From: Paenibacillus sp. Soil522
Lineage (GTDB): Bacteria; Bacillota; Bacilli; Paenibacillales; Paenibacillaceae
Reading direction: 5' to 3'
NCBI RefSeq assembly: GCF_001428245.1
Contig: NZ_LMRV01000077.1
Span: 196,331-247,858, forward strand
DNA: 51,528 nucleotides
The position numbers and the translations under genes were made by a program. The first letter of the stretch is position 1, and every line of letters starts with the position of its first letter. The notes below the pieces were generated by a model, which ran no database searches, had not been told where the DNA came from, and saw only the letters and a program-made list of their open reading frames with translations. Of the stretch, positions 7,444-16,288 are shown one piece after another.

Positions 7444-8133
7444 TTATATTGTCCACTGAGAGTGGACGATCGCACTTACATACCAGGCTCCGTTTAACTC
7501 CTCAAGCACCAGAATGAGGCTTTCCCAATCCATTCCACCATATTGTGGGTCAAAACCGCTGAAATAATAATCCATTACAAAGCTGTTTGGGAATACGTCT
7601 TCAATGTTAACGATCGTGTTCCCCAATCCTTTTATTTGATCTACGCCTACAGTCTCCGGTTCCATAAAATCCTTATCGTATACAAACTTGTCATAATACT
7701 GTTGAAAGGTTAATGAAATCGGATCGCCGGAGCCGTCAAAGGAGCCCCAATTGTAAACGGTCGGATCTGTTAATGCCGGCAAACTTGAGGCTGGAAATAC
7801 TTTGGCAGTCGCGGTATCAATATGCGCATAGGGAGAGAACAATAGACCTTTAACAGGATGAATGTATACCGCAAGTGCGGACATGTCATCTTCCTTTAAA
7901 GCTAAAATGACTGCGGCCGCCGCATCCTCGGGCGTTGCAGCTTCCGGAGGTTCATTATCAACATCGGTGCTTGGTTCGCTTACCGCAGTTGGTTCAGGCG
8001 TTTCCGTGCTTTGATTTTGACCATTATTCGAAGCTGTGTTTCCGTTTCCTGCATTGGTGTTCGTTTGGTTTGCATTTGAGCTGCAGGCTGATAGAAGGAG
8101 CGCTAGCACGAGGACAGCCATCCATTTTTTCAT
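7444..8133 (-). CDS. lipoprotein of unknown function
   Basis: 229 residues with a short signal peptide and lipobox LLSAC (Cys near residue 17), so it should be lipid-anchored on the outer face of the membrane. A low-complexity Asn/Thr/Glu/Pro linker at about 20-65 is followed by a compact domain at about 66-229 with conserved-looking blocks: AVILALKEDDMSALAVYIHP, then GLLFSPYAHID, and at the end LVLEELNGAWYVSAIVHSQW. That pattern resembles small secreted domains common in Paenibacillus lipoproteins, but I cannot name a function. Convergent with the GGDEF-EAL gene and divergent from the LacI gene. Confidence 0.75.
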   Translation of the reverse strand: MKKWMAVLVLALLLSACSSNANQTNTNAGNGNTASNNGQNQSTETPEPTAVSEPSTDVDNEPPEAATPEDAAAAVILALKEDDMSALAVYIHPVKGLLFSPYAHIDTATAKVFPASSLPALTDPTVYNWGSFDGSGDPISLTFQQYYDKFVYDKDFMEPETVGVDQIKGLGNTIVNIEDVFPNSFVMDYYFSGFDPQYGGMDWESLILVLEELNGAWYVSAIVHSQWTI

Positions 8134-8288
8134 ATTCGATCACCCCATATGTGATTTGGTTTTAAAGCTTCTTTATAAGTCAGACGTGAATTGTTCTGAA
8201 AAGTTGCATAGGTGCTTGTGGACTTTATTTTTCTCTGTTAAACTATATTTGTGTTCAGTAAAATTATTAACTAAATTCGGAGTGTGAA

Positions 8289-9338
8289 ATGGCGACAATA
8301 AGAGAGATTGCGCAGGAAGCGGGCGTTTCAGCTGCTACTGTATCAAGGGTATTGAATAATGATGCCACCCTGGCAGTAAGCGAGGAAACGCGGAGACGTG
8401 TATTCAGTATTGCCGAGCAATTGCAATATAAGCCTTCCAGATTGCGAAGAATGAAAAAGGAAGAGCAACTGTCCCGCCAGCAAATCGGTTTGCTCATGTG
8501 GTCGTCACTTGAGGATGAGCATGAAGATCCTTATTTTTATTCTATTCGAAAAGGAATTGAAACACGCTGCGAAGAGCTCGGAATCAGCATTATTAAAGTG
8601 TTTCGTGGCAACAGCCGCATGGAGATGCAGCCCGTGCACGAGCTGGATGGCGTCATCGTTGTCGGTTCGATCGATGATAACGATGTCCGTCAATTGTATG
8701 GTAACGGCAATCGGCTTGTTTTTGTCAACCATTCGTACGAGCTTAACGAGTACGATACAGTGAAGCTGCATTTTGAGCAAGCGACTAGGGCGGTAATCTC
8801 GCATCTGATAAAGCTGGGGCATGAAAAAATCGGCTACATCGGCGGTCACGATAATGTGCACCGGCTGAATCGTCAATTTGAATACACGGAGAACGATGAG
8901 CCGCGCCGCATATTTTTCGAGAAGGCGCTGCGCGAGCTGGGGCTTTATGATGAAAGCTATGTGGTAAAGGCGTATTGGTCTTCTAACAGCGGATTCGAAG
9001 CGATGAATCAGCTGCTTCAGCAAGGCTCGCGGCCGACGGCTTGCTTTATCGGCAGTGATCCGATGGCAGTGGGCGCGCTCAGGGCGCTGCATGAGCATGG
9101 TATTAAAGTGCCGGAGGATATGGCGATTGTAGGCTTTGACGACATCGAAATTTCCGAATATTTGAATCCGCCGCTAACAACCGTTCGCGCGCATACGGAG
9201 CAAATGGGAAGAACGGCTGTACAGCTGCTGCTTGAGCGTATTGAAGGGCGTGAGGCGGCTGTTCATATGACGATCAATACGACACTCATCGTTCGCGAAA
9301 GCTGCGGCAGCTCATTGAAAAAAGGCGAAGCGGAATAA
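8289..9338 (+). CDS. LacI/GalR-family transcription regulator
   Basis: 349 residues. The N-terminal helix-turn-helix and hinge read MATIREIAQEAGVSAATVSRVL, continuing to a YKPSR hinge near 50. A periplasmic-binding-protein-like sugar domain follows, with VGFDDIEISEYLNPPLTTV near 279-297, the usual LacI dimer and ligand region. Family knowledge: binds a sugar and represses or activates neighbouring carbohydrate genes. The alpha-galactosidase gene starts 64 bases downstream on the same strand, so control of galactoside use, and a galactoside or galactose effector, are inferred. ATG is preceded by CGGAGTGTGAA. Confidence 0.88.
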   Translation: MATIREIAQEAGVSAATVSRVLNNDATLAVSEETRRRVFSIAEQLQYKPSRLRRMKKEEQLSRQQIGLLMWSSLEDEHEDPYFYSIRKGIETRCEELGISIIKVFRGNSRMEMQPVHELDGVIVVGSIDDNDVRQLYGNGNRLVFVNHSYELNEYDTVKLHFEQATRAVISHLIKLGHEKIGYIGGHDNVHRLNRQFEYTENDEPRRIFFEKALRELGLYDESYVVKAYWSSNSGFEAMNQLLQQGSRPTACFIGSDPMAVGALRALHEHGIKVPEDMAIVGFDDIEISEYLNPPLTTVRAHTEQMGRTAVQLLLERIEGREAAVHMTINTTLIVRESCGSSLKKGEAE

Positions 9339-9402
9339 GAAGATCCGGATACAGAGATTCTCTATGCCTGGCGTGTATGTAAATTTTAGGAGGGTATTTA
9401 TT

Positions 9403-11595
9403 TTGACTATTCAATATGATCAGCAGCGTTCGGTATTTCATTTACAGTCGAAGGATACGAGCTATGTCATCCACGTTACAAAAACAGGATATCCCGCGCA
9501 TATCTACTGGGGAAAAAAAGTTCGCGGCGTACAGCTGGAGCGGTTATTTGAGCTGGCAGAGCGCGCTTCCTTTACTCCAAGCACGGAGCTGGACCAGTTG
9601 GAATTGTCGCTGGATACGCTTCCGCATGAATATCCCGCCTACGGCAACTCCGACTTTCGGATGCCTGCTTTCCAGGTCAAGCTGCCTAACGGCACAACCG
9701 TAACGGATTTGCGTTATGAATCGTATAAAATCACCGATGGTAAGCCAGCGCTTGCCGGATTGCCGGCGGCGTATACGGAAAGCGACTCCGAAGCGCAAAC
9801 GCTGGAAATTACACTTAAAGATGACTTGACCGGCTTGTCTGTTATTTTGTCTTATACCGTATTCGAAGCATTCGATGCGATTACCCGCTCGGCTAGAATC
9901 GTCAACAACGGTACCGACACGCTGCAATTGCAGCGCGCATTAAGCATGAGCCTTGATTTTGCGCATGACCGCTTTGAAATGCTGCAGCTATCCGGCGCTT
10001 GGATTCGCGAGCGTCATATTCATAAGCGGAAGCTCGTTCCAGGATTGCAGTCAATCGAGAGCCGCCGTGGCTCGAGCAGCCATATGCAAAATCCGTTTGT
10101 CGCTTTGCTTTCCGAAGGTTCGACAGAGGATCATGGCGACGTGTACGGGGTGAATCTGGTATACAGCGGCAATTTCACAGCCGGCGTAGAAGTGGATCAA
10201 TTCCATGCCGCACGTCTATTCATAGGCATCAACCCGTTCGACTTTAATTGGCAGCTGGAGCCGGGCGAGCAATTCCAAACGCCTGAGGCGGTTATGGTCC
10301 ATTCCGAGCACGGGCTTGGCGGCATGTCGCGCAGCTTCCACGATTTCTACCGCGCCCGCTTAATTCGCGGTACGTTCCGTGACCAGACGCGTCCGATTCT
10401 TGTAAATAACTGGGAAGCGACTTATTTCAACTTTAACGCGGATAAAATCGAAGACATTGCGCGCGCGGGCAAAGAGCTCGGCATCGAGCTGTTCGTGCTG
10501 GATGACGGCTGGTTCGGTAAACGCGATAGTGATAACTCTTCGCTTGGCGATTGGTTCGTAGACCGCAATAAGCTGCCAAACGGTTTGGAGGATTTAGTCA
10601 GCCGCGTGAAGCGTCTCGATATGCAATTCGGCTTATGGTTCGAGCCGGAGATGATATCGCCGGAGAGCGAGCTGTACAAAGCGCATCCGGACTGGTGCCT
10701 GCACGTGGAGGGGCGCCGACGCACGCAAGCGAGACAGCAGCTCGTTCTCGATTTGTCGCGCAAGGACGTTCAAGAATATATTGTGAAGTCGGTTTCGGAT
10801 ATTCTCTCAAGCGCTCCGATTACGTACGTGAAATGGGATATGAACCGCAACATGACGGAAATCGGCTCTGCGCTGCTGCCTGCCGAGCGTCAACGCGAGA
10901 CGGCTCACCGGTATATACTTGGCCTTTACGCCGTGCTTGAGGAGATTACGTCATCGTTCCCGAATATTTTGTTCGAGAGCTGCTCCGGAGGCGGCGGCCG
11001 CTTCGACGCCGGCATGCTGTACTACATGCCGCAAACCTGGACGAGTGATAACTCGGATGCGGTATCCCGCCTGAAAATCCAATACGGCACAAGCATCGTT
11101 TATCCGGTAAGCGCAATGGGCGCTCACGTCTCTGCTGTGCCTAATCATCAGGTTGGCCGGATCACCTCGCTTGCGACGAGAGGGAATGTCGCTTTGTCAG
11201 GCAACTTCGGCTATGAGCTTGATCTGACTCAGTTTACAGAAGAGGAGAAGAACGAGGTCAAGGAGCAGGTTGCATTGTACAAGGATGTTCGTCATCTTGT
11301 GCAGTTCGGAGACTTCTATCGTCTGCTTAGTCCGTTCGAGGGCAATGAAACGGCGTGGATGTTCGTATCCAAAGATCAAAGCGAAGCTTTTGTCGTCTTT
11401 GTTTCCGTGCTGCAGGAGCCGAATCCGAAGCTTAACCGCTTCCGCCTAAAAGGCCTCGATCCGAACCGCGATTACAAGCTGTATGGCGAGGAAACGGTAT
11501 TCGGCGGCGATCAGCTGCTTTACGCAGGCCTGGCGACACCGCAATTTTTCGGCGATTACTCGAGCAAGGTGTACCGTTTCCGCGCAGTGGAGTAA
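9403..11595 (+). CDS. GH36 alpha-galactosidase
   Basis: I choose the TTG at 9403 because it follows an AGGAGGG Shine-Dalgarno (9388-9394) at 8-base spacing. The frame is open from 9364 but without a good site. The 730-residue protein has the clan-D alpha-galactosidase blocks: DDGWFGKRDSD, GLWFEPEMISPES, KWDMNRNMTE with the nucleophile Asp at about 479, and TSDNSDAVSR with the acid/base Asp at about 549. Both positions fall within one residue of those reported for Bacillus-type GH36 enzymes (478 and 548). It hydrolyses alpha-1,6-linked galactose from melibiose, raffinose or stachyose. There is no signal peptide, so it is cytoplasmic. Likely co-transcribed with the LacI regulator. Confidence 0.93.
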   Translation: MTIQYDQQRSVFHLQSKDTSYVIHVTKTGYPAHIYWGKKVRGVQLERLFELAERASFTPSTELDQLELSLDTLPHEYPAYGNSDFRMPAFQVKLPNGTTVTDLRYESYKITDGKPALAGLPAAYTESDSEAQTLEITLKDDLTGLSVILSYTVFEAFDAITRSARIVNNGTDTLQLQRALSMSLDFAHDRFEMLQLSGAWIRERHIHKRKLVPGLQSIESRRGSSSHMQNPFVALLSEGSTEDHGDVYGVNLVYSGNFTAGVEVDQFHAARLFIGINPFDFNWQLEPGEQFQTPEAVMVHSEHGLGGMSRSFHDFYRARLIRGTFRDQTRPILVNNWEATYFNFNADKIEDIARAGKELGIELFVLDDGWFGKRDSDNSSLGDWFVDRNKLPNGLEDLVSRVKRLDMQFGLWFEPEMISPESELYKAHPDWCLHVEGRRRTQARQQLVLDLSRKDVQEYIVKSVSDILSSAPITYVKWDMNRNMTEIGSALLPAERQRETAHRYILGLYAVLEEITSSFPNILFESCSGGGGRFDAGMLYYMPQTWTSDNSDAVSRLKIQYGTSIVYPVSAMGAHVSAVPNHQVGRITSLATRGNVALSGNFGYELDLTQFTEEEKNEVKEQVALYKDVRHLVQFGDFYRLLSPFEGNETAWMFVSKDQSEAFVVFVSVLQEPNPKLNRFRLKGLDPNRDYKLYGEETVFGGDQLLYAGLATPQFFGDYSSKVYRFRAVE

Positions 11596-11637
11596 AGCGG
11601 AGTACGGTTTATAACGGCAGATTTATTGAATCTTATC

Positions 11638-11682
11638 AAGAGGGCGTACCGGAAGTTCATTAAACTTCCGGTACGCCCTCTT
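11638..11682 (+). terminator. terminator of the lacI-alpha-galactosidase unit
   Basis: A perfect 20-bp stem with loop CATTA, ending in CTCTTC. The remaining intergenic sequence to 11877 shows no convincing gene. Confidence 0.8.
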
Positions 11683-11889
11683 CTGCATGTTATGTATCCG
11701 CCGAGTCGGCTAATTTATAGATGTCGAGGCTGCTGCCGTTTGTTCCAGGGAGGATAAGCAGATTGCAGGCTCGCAGAGCTCTTCGTTTTTTTCGTTTGCG
11801 CGGTAGGCACATATGACTAAGGGACCATTGACTTGCTGAAAAATGAGATGTTAACCTGATTTCATATGGAAACAAATGGAGGGATACTC

Positions 11890-11928
11890 TTGAGTGAAAA
11901 TCGCTTATCGGTAGGCTATGATGATTGA
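11890..11928 (+). CDS. possible 12-residue leader ORF coupled to the ATP-grasp gene
   Basis: The strong Shine-Dalgarno GGAGGGA (11878-11884) is spaced 5 bases from a TTG at 11890. That frame reads MSENRLSVGYDD and stops at TGA 11926-11928, overlapping the start of the ATP-grasp gene, which has no comparable ribosome site of its own. This fits a leader for translational coupling, or a frameshift scar. The two readings cannot be told apart here. Confidence 0.35.
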   Translation: MSENRLSVGYDD

Positions 11929-13159
11929 AGTGATGGGCCGCTATTTTGCGAATGGCGCCGGAGAGAATCCCTTTCTATTGATCGGAAACCCGGCAAACAA
12001 ACGGACACTCGGTCTGCAGGCTGCCAGAAGCAAGCTGGGACTTGCTCCGGCTATCGAACTCTCCTACGAGCAGCTGCTTAAGCGTACTATTTACATACAA
12101 GATGTACTGCGGACATTCGCAGGCTTTGAAGAGATCATCATCCTTATCGATGCCCCAGGCGAGGATAAGGCGGTAGAGCGGGAGCTGATCGCATGGGGAG
12201 CGCCTGACCAGAGCGGCGATGACGTATTCTGGTCAGCCGGCTCCCTGCCTGACAGCATTTCAATTGCGGCGGAGGAAGCTCGGGGTCTTCCGCTGGAGCA
12301 TGGACGAATCTATTATCCGGCGCAGTGGTACCGCGGGTATTGCCGGTTCCTTGCTGCTGTGCACCGGGAGGTGAAGGCCTTGAAAATGGCCGTCCGCTGG
12401 GTCAATTCGCCAGGAAGTATCGCGAGTATGTTTGACAAAAGAAGCTGCTGGCAGCTGCTGTCGCGCCACGGCCTTCTTATGCCGGCATTGCCGGCTCCTT
12501 CCGGAACGATAGGAAGCTACGACTCGCTCCAAGCTGCAATCGCGGCCAGCGGAATGAACCGGCTGTTCATCAAGCTGGCCTGCGGCTCGGGAGCCGCGGG
12601 CGTTATCGCCTACCAGATCAATCCGCGTACCGGAGAGGAGCTTGCCGTCACGACGATTGGCATAGAGGAACGTGCCGGCAGCTATAGCTTTTACAATACG
12701 GGCTTACTGCGGCGCTACAGCGAGCGTTCGGATATCCGGCGAATGATCGATTGGGTGTGCAGCGAAGGTGCACATATTGAACGGTGGATCGAGAAGGACA
12801 GCATCTTTAGCAAGTCGTTCGACGTGCGGCAGCTTGTCGTGAAGGGTCAGGCCTGTCATACGGTGCTGAGGCTAAGCCGCACGTCAATTATAAATTTGCA
12901 TCTGCGCAACGAGCGAAGGACGGACGCGGACCAGCTTCTTTCCGCAGAAGTGATGCAAGCGGTGAAGCATACGGCTGAAGCTGCGCTCCGCGCGTTTCCG
13001 GGCAGCTTTGCGGCGGGCGTGGACGTACTTGTTCATCGGGGAAGCGGCAGGACTTATGCGATCGATATCAATCCTTTTGGCGATTTGCTATACGGTGCCG
13101 AGTATGAGGGGATGAACACCCATGAATGGCAAATGCGGCAGCTTCTCAGAAAGGATTAG
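11918..13159 (+). CDS. ATP-grasp protein, STM4014-like
   Basis: 413 residues. A small N-terminal domain opens with FLLIGNPANKRTLGLQAA. The ATP-grasp region includes LFIKLACGSGAAGVIAYQ, near 217-234, as nucleotide-binding strand and loop, and the metal-binding end AIDINPFGDLLYG near 386-398. The overall pattern and the DLLxG...EGMNTHE ending resemble the STM4014 family of enterobacterial and bacillal clusters; this is from memory and not certain. Family knowledge: ATP-grasp enzymes ligate a carboxylate to an amine or thiol through an acyl phosphate. None of the usual STM4011-4018 partner genes is next to it here. Start may be 11918, 11921 or 11933, since none has a strong ribosome site. Confidence 0.65.
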   Translation: MMIEVMGRYFANGAGENPFLLIGNPANKRTLGLQAARSKLGLAPAIELSYEQLLKRTIYIQDVLRTFAGFEEIIILIDAPGEDKAVERELIAWGAPDQSGDDVFWSAGSLPDSISIAAEEARGLPLEHGRIYYPAQWYRGYCRFLAAVHREVKALKMAVRWVNSPGSIASMFDKRSCWQLLSRHGLLMPALPAPSGTIGSYDSLQAAIAASGMNRLFIKLACGSGAAGVIAYQINPRTGEELAVTTIGIEERAGSYSFYNTGLLRRYSERSDIRRMIDWVCSEGAHIERWIEKDSIFSKSFDVRQLVVKGQACHTVLRLSRTSIINLHLRNERRTDADQLLSAEVMQAVKHTAEAALRAFPGSFAAGVDVLVHRGSGRTYAIDINPFGDLLYGAEYEGMNTHEWQMRQLLRKD

Positions 13160-13258
13160 GTACGAATGCTGGTTATGCAGCTGATGCCTTTTGTAACGGA
13201 GGCTGTCATGAGGCTGCACGGAATGAAGACCCGCAAGTTTCAGCTCAGCAGCGATGAT

Positions 13259-13308
13259 AGCCAAATGGATAAAGGGAGCCCTTAGAGGCTCCCTTTATCC
13301 ATTTGGCT
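13259..13308. terminator. long hairpin, probable terminator of the ATP-grasp unit
   Basis: A 22-bp perfect stem (13259-13280 with 13287-13308), loop CTTAGA. Only a weak T-stretch follows. Between 13160 and 13258 only a doubtful 39-codon frame is seen. Confidence 0.65.
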
Positions 13309-13396
13309 TCGTAATTGCGCAAGGCGTCTATGCTTCAAATCCGCCCAAGTAGGGTAAAGTAATTTATGGTTGAATGATGAGAGGAGTGTACAAAAT

Positions 13397-13927
13397 ATGA
13401 CGCAGGCGAAGAAGGTCGCTTTTCTGCTGGCCAACGATTTTGAAGATTCCGAGATGGCAAGCCCGTACGATGAAATGGTGAAGAACGGCCATGAAGCCGT
13501 CATTATTAGCTTAAAGGGCAATGAGCAGTTGAAAGGGAAGCAGGGAACCATTTCCTATACATCGCATTTAGGCATTGAGGAGGCGATTGCGGACGATTAT
13601 GCCGCTATTATCATTCCAGGGGGGAAATCGCCATCCCATCTGATGAATAACGTTGCTGTGCAAGCTTTCGTTAAGGATGCCGATCAAGCCGGTACGACAA
13701 TTGCTGCGATATGCCACGGTCCGCAAATATTGGCAGCCGCCGGTGTACTGAGAGGCCGCACGCTAACTGCCTATCCCGGCATTTCCTCGGAAATTGAAAC
13801 AGCTGGGGGACACTTCGTCGACAAGGAGGTTGTCGTCGACCGTAATTTAGTGACGTCCCGGACGCCCGAGGATGAGCCGGCTTTCATCCGTGAGACGATC
13901 GGTAAGCTTGGGGTAAACGCTTGGTAG
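13397..13927 (+). CDS. DJ-1/PfpI-family protein (YfkM/YhbO-like)
   Basis: The ATG at 13397 follows GAGAGGAGTG and gives the normal start MTQAKKVAFLLANDFEDSE (176 residues). An in-frame extension upstream lacks support. The Class I glutamine-amidotransferase-like fold has the nucleophile elbow AAICHGPQ with Cys at about 106 followed by His, and an early Glu in FEDSE that contacts the Cys in relatives. PGGKSPSHLM and TSRTPEDEPAF are typical of PfpI/YhbO proteins. Family knowledge: stress-induced, with deglycase, protease and glyoxalase activities reported and debated. Cytoplasmic. Single gene between hairpins. Confidence 0.87.
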   Translation: MTQAKKVAFLLANDFEDSEMASPYDEMVKNGHEAVIISLKGNEQLKGKQGTISYTSHLGIEEAIADDYAAIIIPGGKSPSHLMNNVAVQAFVKDADQAGTTIAAICHGPQILAAAGVLRGRTLTAYPGISSEIETAGGHFVDKEVVVDRNLVTSRTPEDEPAFIRETIGKLGVNAW

Positions 13928-13954
13928 CTTGAGCTTATTATGGCCGTATGAGAA

Positions 13955-13998
13955 AGGACTGTCCCGCCGGATCCGAGAGGATGCTGCGGGACAGTCCT
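13955..13998. terminator. bidirectional terminator with GACTGTCCC stem
   Basis: AGGACTGTCCCGC (13955-13967) pairs perfectly with GCGGGACAGTCCT (13986-13998), between convergent genes. The stem sequence recurs in the terminators at 20331 and 41002. Confidence 0.8.
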
Positions 13999-14034
13999 AT
14001 TTGTTCTCTAACGGGGATATAGGTTGTGCTCGCA

Positions 14035-15639
14035 TTAGAGTGATGAACGGTATTCTAATTGGTTCAAAGCATAATCGATGGCCTGATCCGAATGCTGAAA
14101 GAAATGCTCTTGACCAATAAATCTGTAAATTTCACCCCTTTTCAATACCTCGAGGGGCTGAGATTGGATCTCTGAAATCATGACGGTCACTCCGTATTTT
14201 CTGAAATGCTTGACCAGACTGTTTAGCTTGGATTCGCCGCTCGTATCCATGAAGGGCACTTTCTCCATACGCAGAAGCAGTACTTTAGATTTTTCATTTA
14301 TCGTATTCATAACTAAGTTTTCGAATCGGTCGGCAGCGCCAAAAAATAAAGGGCCTTTTATGATACAAATGCTGATTTGCGGATAGTCATGACAGCTCGT
14401 CACCATGAATGCCGTACTCATCCGTTTTAAAAATAGAATGACGGATAACAGCAAGCCCGCCGCTACCGCAGTGGAAAGATTCGTCAATACAGTCAGTAAA
14501 AAAGTAAGGAGGAGTACGGCGGAGTCGCTCGTTTTGGACTTCAGAATATAAATAAATGGCTTACGTTCACTCATATTCCACGCGACGATTATTAGAATAG
14601 GAGCCATGCTTGCAAGAGGAATGTGCGAAGCGTAGCGCGAAAAAAAAATGAATACCAGAAAAACGACAATGCTATGCATAATGCCGGAAATCGGTGAAAC
14701 AGCACCGTATTTCACATTGGTTGCGGTTCGGGCGATCGCTCCTGTGGCAGGAATCCCGCCGAATAGAGGCGTTACAAGATTAGCGATTCCTTGACCGATC
14801 AGCTCACGATTGCTGTTGTGGCGTTTGGCTGACATATTATCGGCTACAACGGCAGATAGGAGAGATTCGATACCGCCGAGCATAGCAATTACAATCGCAG
14901 GAAAGATGAGCTGCTCAATCCGCTGCAACGTCAGTTCAGGAAAATGCAAATGAGGCAAGGTGCCCGGAATGTCCCCGAAAACGGATCCTATCGTATCCAC
15001 GTGCCCATTAAAAAATAAAGCTGCGGCTGCGCTCGATATAAGCATCCCCGTTAGAGAGCCGGGAAGCTTAGGCAGATACCTTTGCGAAAGTAGAACGACA
15101 GCTAAGCATATTGCGGCTGTTGCCAGGCTGAAAACGTTTATCGATGTCAAATGCTTGAATATTTCTGCAAGGTTGAACAAGAAGCTTTCATGCTTCTCGA
15201 TATTTCTCAGCCCTAGAAGATTAGGCAGTTGTCCGGTAAATATAATCACGGCAATGCCGGAGGTAAAGCCGATCGTAACAGGCTTTGGCATATACTTGAT
15301 TAAAGTGCCAGCCTTAAACAAGCCCATAATCACAAGAATAATACCGGACAGAAAACCTGCCAACAATAAATTTTCATAGCCGTATTGCATGGTAATGGCA
15401 AAGAGAATCGGAACGAATGCTCCTGTTGGCCCCCCGATTTGGTACCTTGAGCCACCGCACAAAGAAATTAATACGCCCGCGATGATGGTTGTGTAGATCC
15501 CGTATTCGGGCTTCACTCCGGAAGCAATAGCAAAAGCCATTCCTAATGGAATGGCAATAATACCAACTATCAAACCGGATAAGAGATCCTTGCGAAATGA
15601 AGCTGTATCATATCCTGCAAATCTACCTGTCCATCTCAT
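14035..15639 (-). CDS. SulP-family anion transporter with STAS domain
   Basis: 534 residues. Many hydrophobic helices run from about 15 to 410. The family block GLIVGIIAIPLGMAFAIASG is near 22-41, then YGIYTTIIAG and GGPTGAF (the latter near the substrate site in SulP proteins). A cytoplasmic STAS domain (about 420-530) has the conserved switch FMDTSGESKL. Family knowledge: SulP proteins move sulfate, bicarbonate or related anions across the membrane; the substrate is not readable here. The start codon is 94 bases downstream of the ArsR gene on the same strand, with an AT-rich operator-like repeat in between, so it is probably under ArsR control. Confidence 0.9.
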   Translation of the reverse strand: MRWTGRFAGYDTASFRKDLLSGLIVGIIAIPLGMAFAIASGVKPEYGIYTTIIAGVLISLCGGSRYQIGGPTGAFVPILFAITMQYGYENLLLAGFLSGIILVIMGLFKAGTLIKYMPKPVTIGFTSGIAVIIFTGQLPNLLGLRNIEKHESFLFNLAEIFKHLTSINVFSLATAAICLAVVLLSQRYLPKLPGSLTGMLISSAAAALFFNGHVDTIGSVFGDIPGTLPHLHFPELTLQRIEQLIFPAIVIAMLGGIESLLSAVVADNMSAKRHNSNRELIGQGIANLVTPLFGGIPATGAIARTATNVKYGAVSPISGIMHSIVVFLVFIFFSRYASHIPLASMAPILIIVAWNMSERKPFIYILKSKTSDSAVLLLTFLLTVLTNLSTAVAAGLLLSVILFLKRMSTAFMVTSCHDYPQISICIIKGPLFFGAADRFENLVMNTINEKSKVLLLRMEKVPFMDTSGESKLNSLVKHFRKYGVTVMISEIQSQPLEVLKRGEIYRFIGQEHFFQHSDQAIDYALNQLEYRSSL

Positions 15640-15664
15640 CTGGCTTCCTTCTTTTCTTCATATA

Positions 15665-15681
15665 TTTGAATATTTGAATAT
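15665..15681. promoter_or_regulatory. AT-rich operator-like element upstream of the SulP gene
   Basis: TTTGAATATTTGAATAT is identical (17 of 17 bases) to 16246-16262, which precedes the divergent Cys-rich gene. It lies 26 bases before the SulP start codon. I infer that both are binding sites of the ArsR protein encoded between them. Confidence 0.6.
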
Positions 15682-15733
15682 ATATGAAATAGTACGCCTG
15701 AGTATGCCGAATGTCAATCGTAAACGGTTGCCC

Positions 15734-16063
15734 TTAAGGCTCGTTTCGTATGACTTCCAGCAGGGATATGGCATCTACCAGATGATTATCGAAAATTTGC
15801 TTGGCGATGACGAGTAAGTCCTTAATCAATGGGTCGCGCAGCGAATAGATCACGGAGGTTCCGTCCTTCAAGCCATAAACGACATTTTTATTTCGCAATA
15901 CAGCTAGCTGCTGGGACACGGCAGAGCCTTCAGAGCCCAAAATAGTTTGGAGCTCGTTCACGGTTTTATCACCTTCGCAAAGTATTTCAAGAATTCGAAT
16001 TCGTAGTGGATGAGCCAGGGCTTTAAAAAATTCGGCTTTAAATTGTGGAATGTCTTGATTCAT
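15734..16063 (-). CDS. ArsR-family winged-helix repressor
   Basis: 109 residues. The ArsR core FKALAHPLRIRILEIL (about 13-28), the recognition region GSAVSQQLAVLRNKNVV (about 46-62) and the wing with GTSVIYSLRDP (about 68-78) are clear. Only one Cys (in LCEGD) is present and no canonical alpha-3 CxC or alpha-5 metal site is evident, so sensing of a metal is not supported. Relatives paired with SulP genes are common, and some sense sulfur species through other Cys. Two identical 17-base AT-rich elements flank the operon and the divergent gene, which points to a small local regulon. Confidence 0.87.
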   Translation of the reverse strand: MNQDIPQFKAEFFKALAHPLRIRILEILCEGDKTVNELQTILGSEGSAVSQQLAVLRNKNVVYGLKDGTSVIYSLRDPLIKDLLVIAKQIFDNHLVDAISLLEVIRNEP

Positions 16064-16245
16064 GGCAATGGCCCCTTAGTCGTAAACTTTTTCATTTATA
16101 ATTATCATAGCATAAATCGTTGAGCTTCATAAAAAATCTCATTATGTAAGATAATAGGACTGCAAATTTTTTAGCGGGCTCTCAAGTATCCATGATAAAA
16201 TTGTTTTCCGGACATAACTGGAGTATACTTTAATATATATAAATT

Positions 16246-16262
16246 TTTGAATATTTGAATAT
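16246..16262. promoter_or_regulatory. second copy of the ArsR-type operator, upstream of the Cys-rich gene
   Basis: TTTGAATATTTGAATAT is repeated exactly from 15665-15681. It runs into the palindrome TGAATATTCA (16256-16265) and sits about 27 bases before the ATG at 16289. Otherwise 16064-16245 shows no gene. Confidence 0.6.
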
Positions 16263-16288
16263 TCATGATTAAGGGGGGGCGTGATTGA

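Noticed and set aside
11690..11875. Minus-strand frame of 61 codons between the alpha-galactosidase and ATP-grasp genes
   Set aside because: No ribosome site and a basic, low-information N-terminus. The C-terminal part is mildly protein-like, but not enough to call a gene or remnant.
13166..13285. 39-codon frame (MLVMQLMPF...) after the ATP-grasp gene
   Set aside because: Weak ribosome site, stop codon inside the loop of a hairpin terminator, no recognisable homology. Treated as chance.
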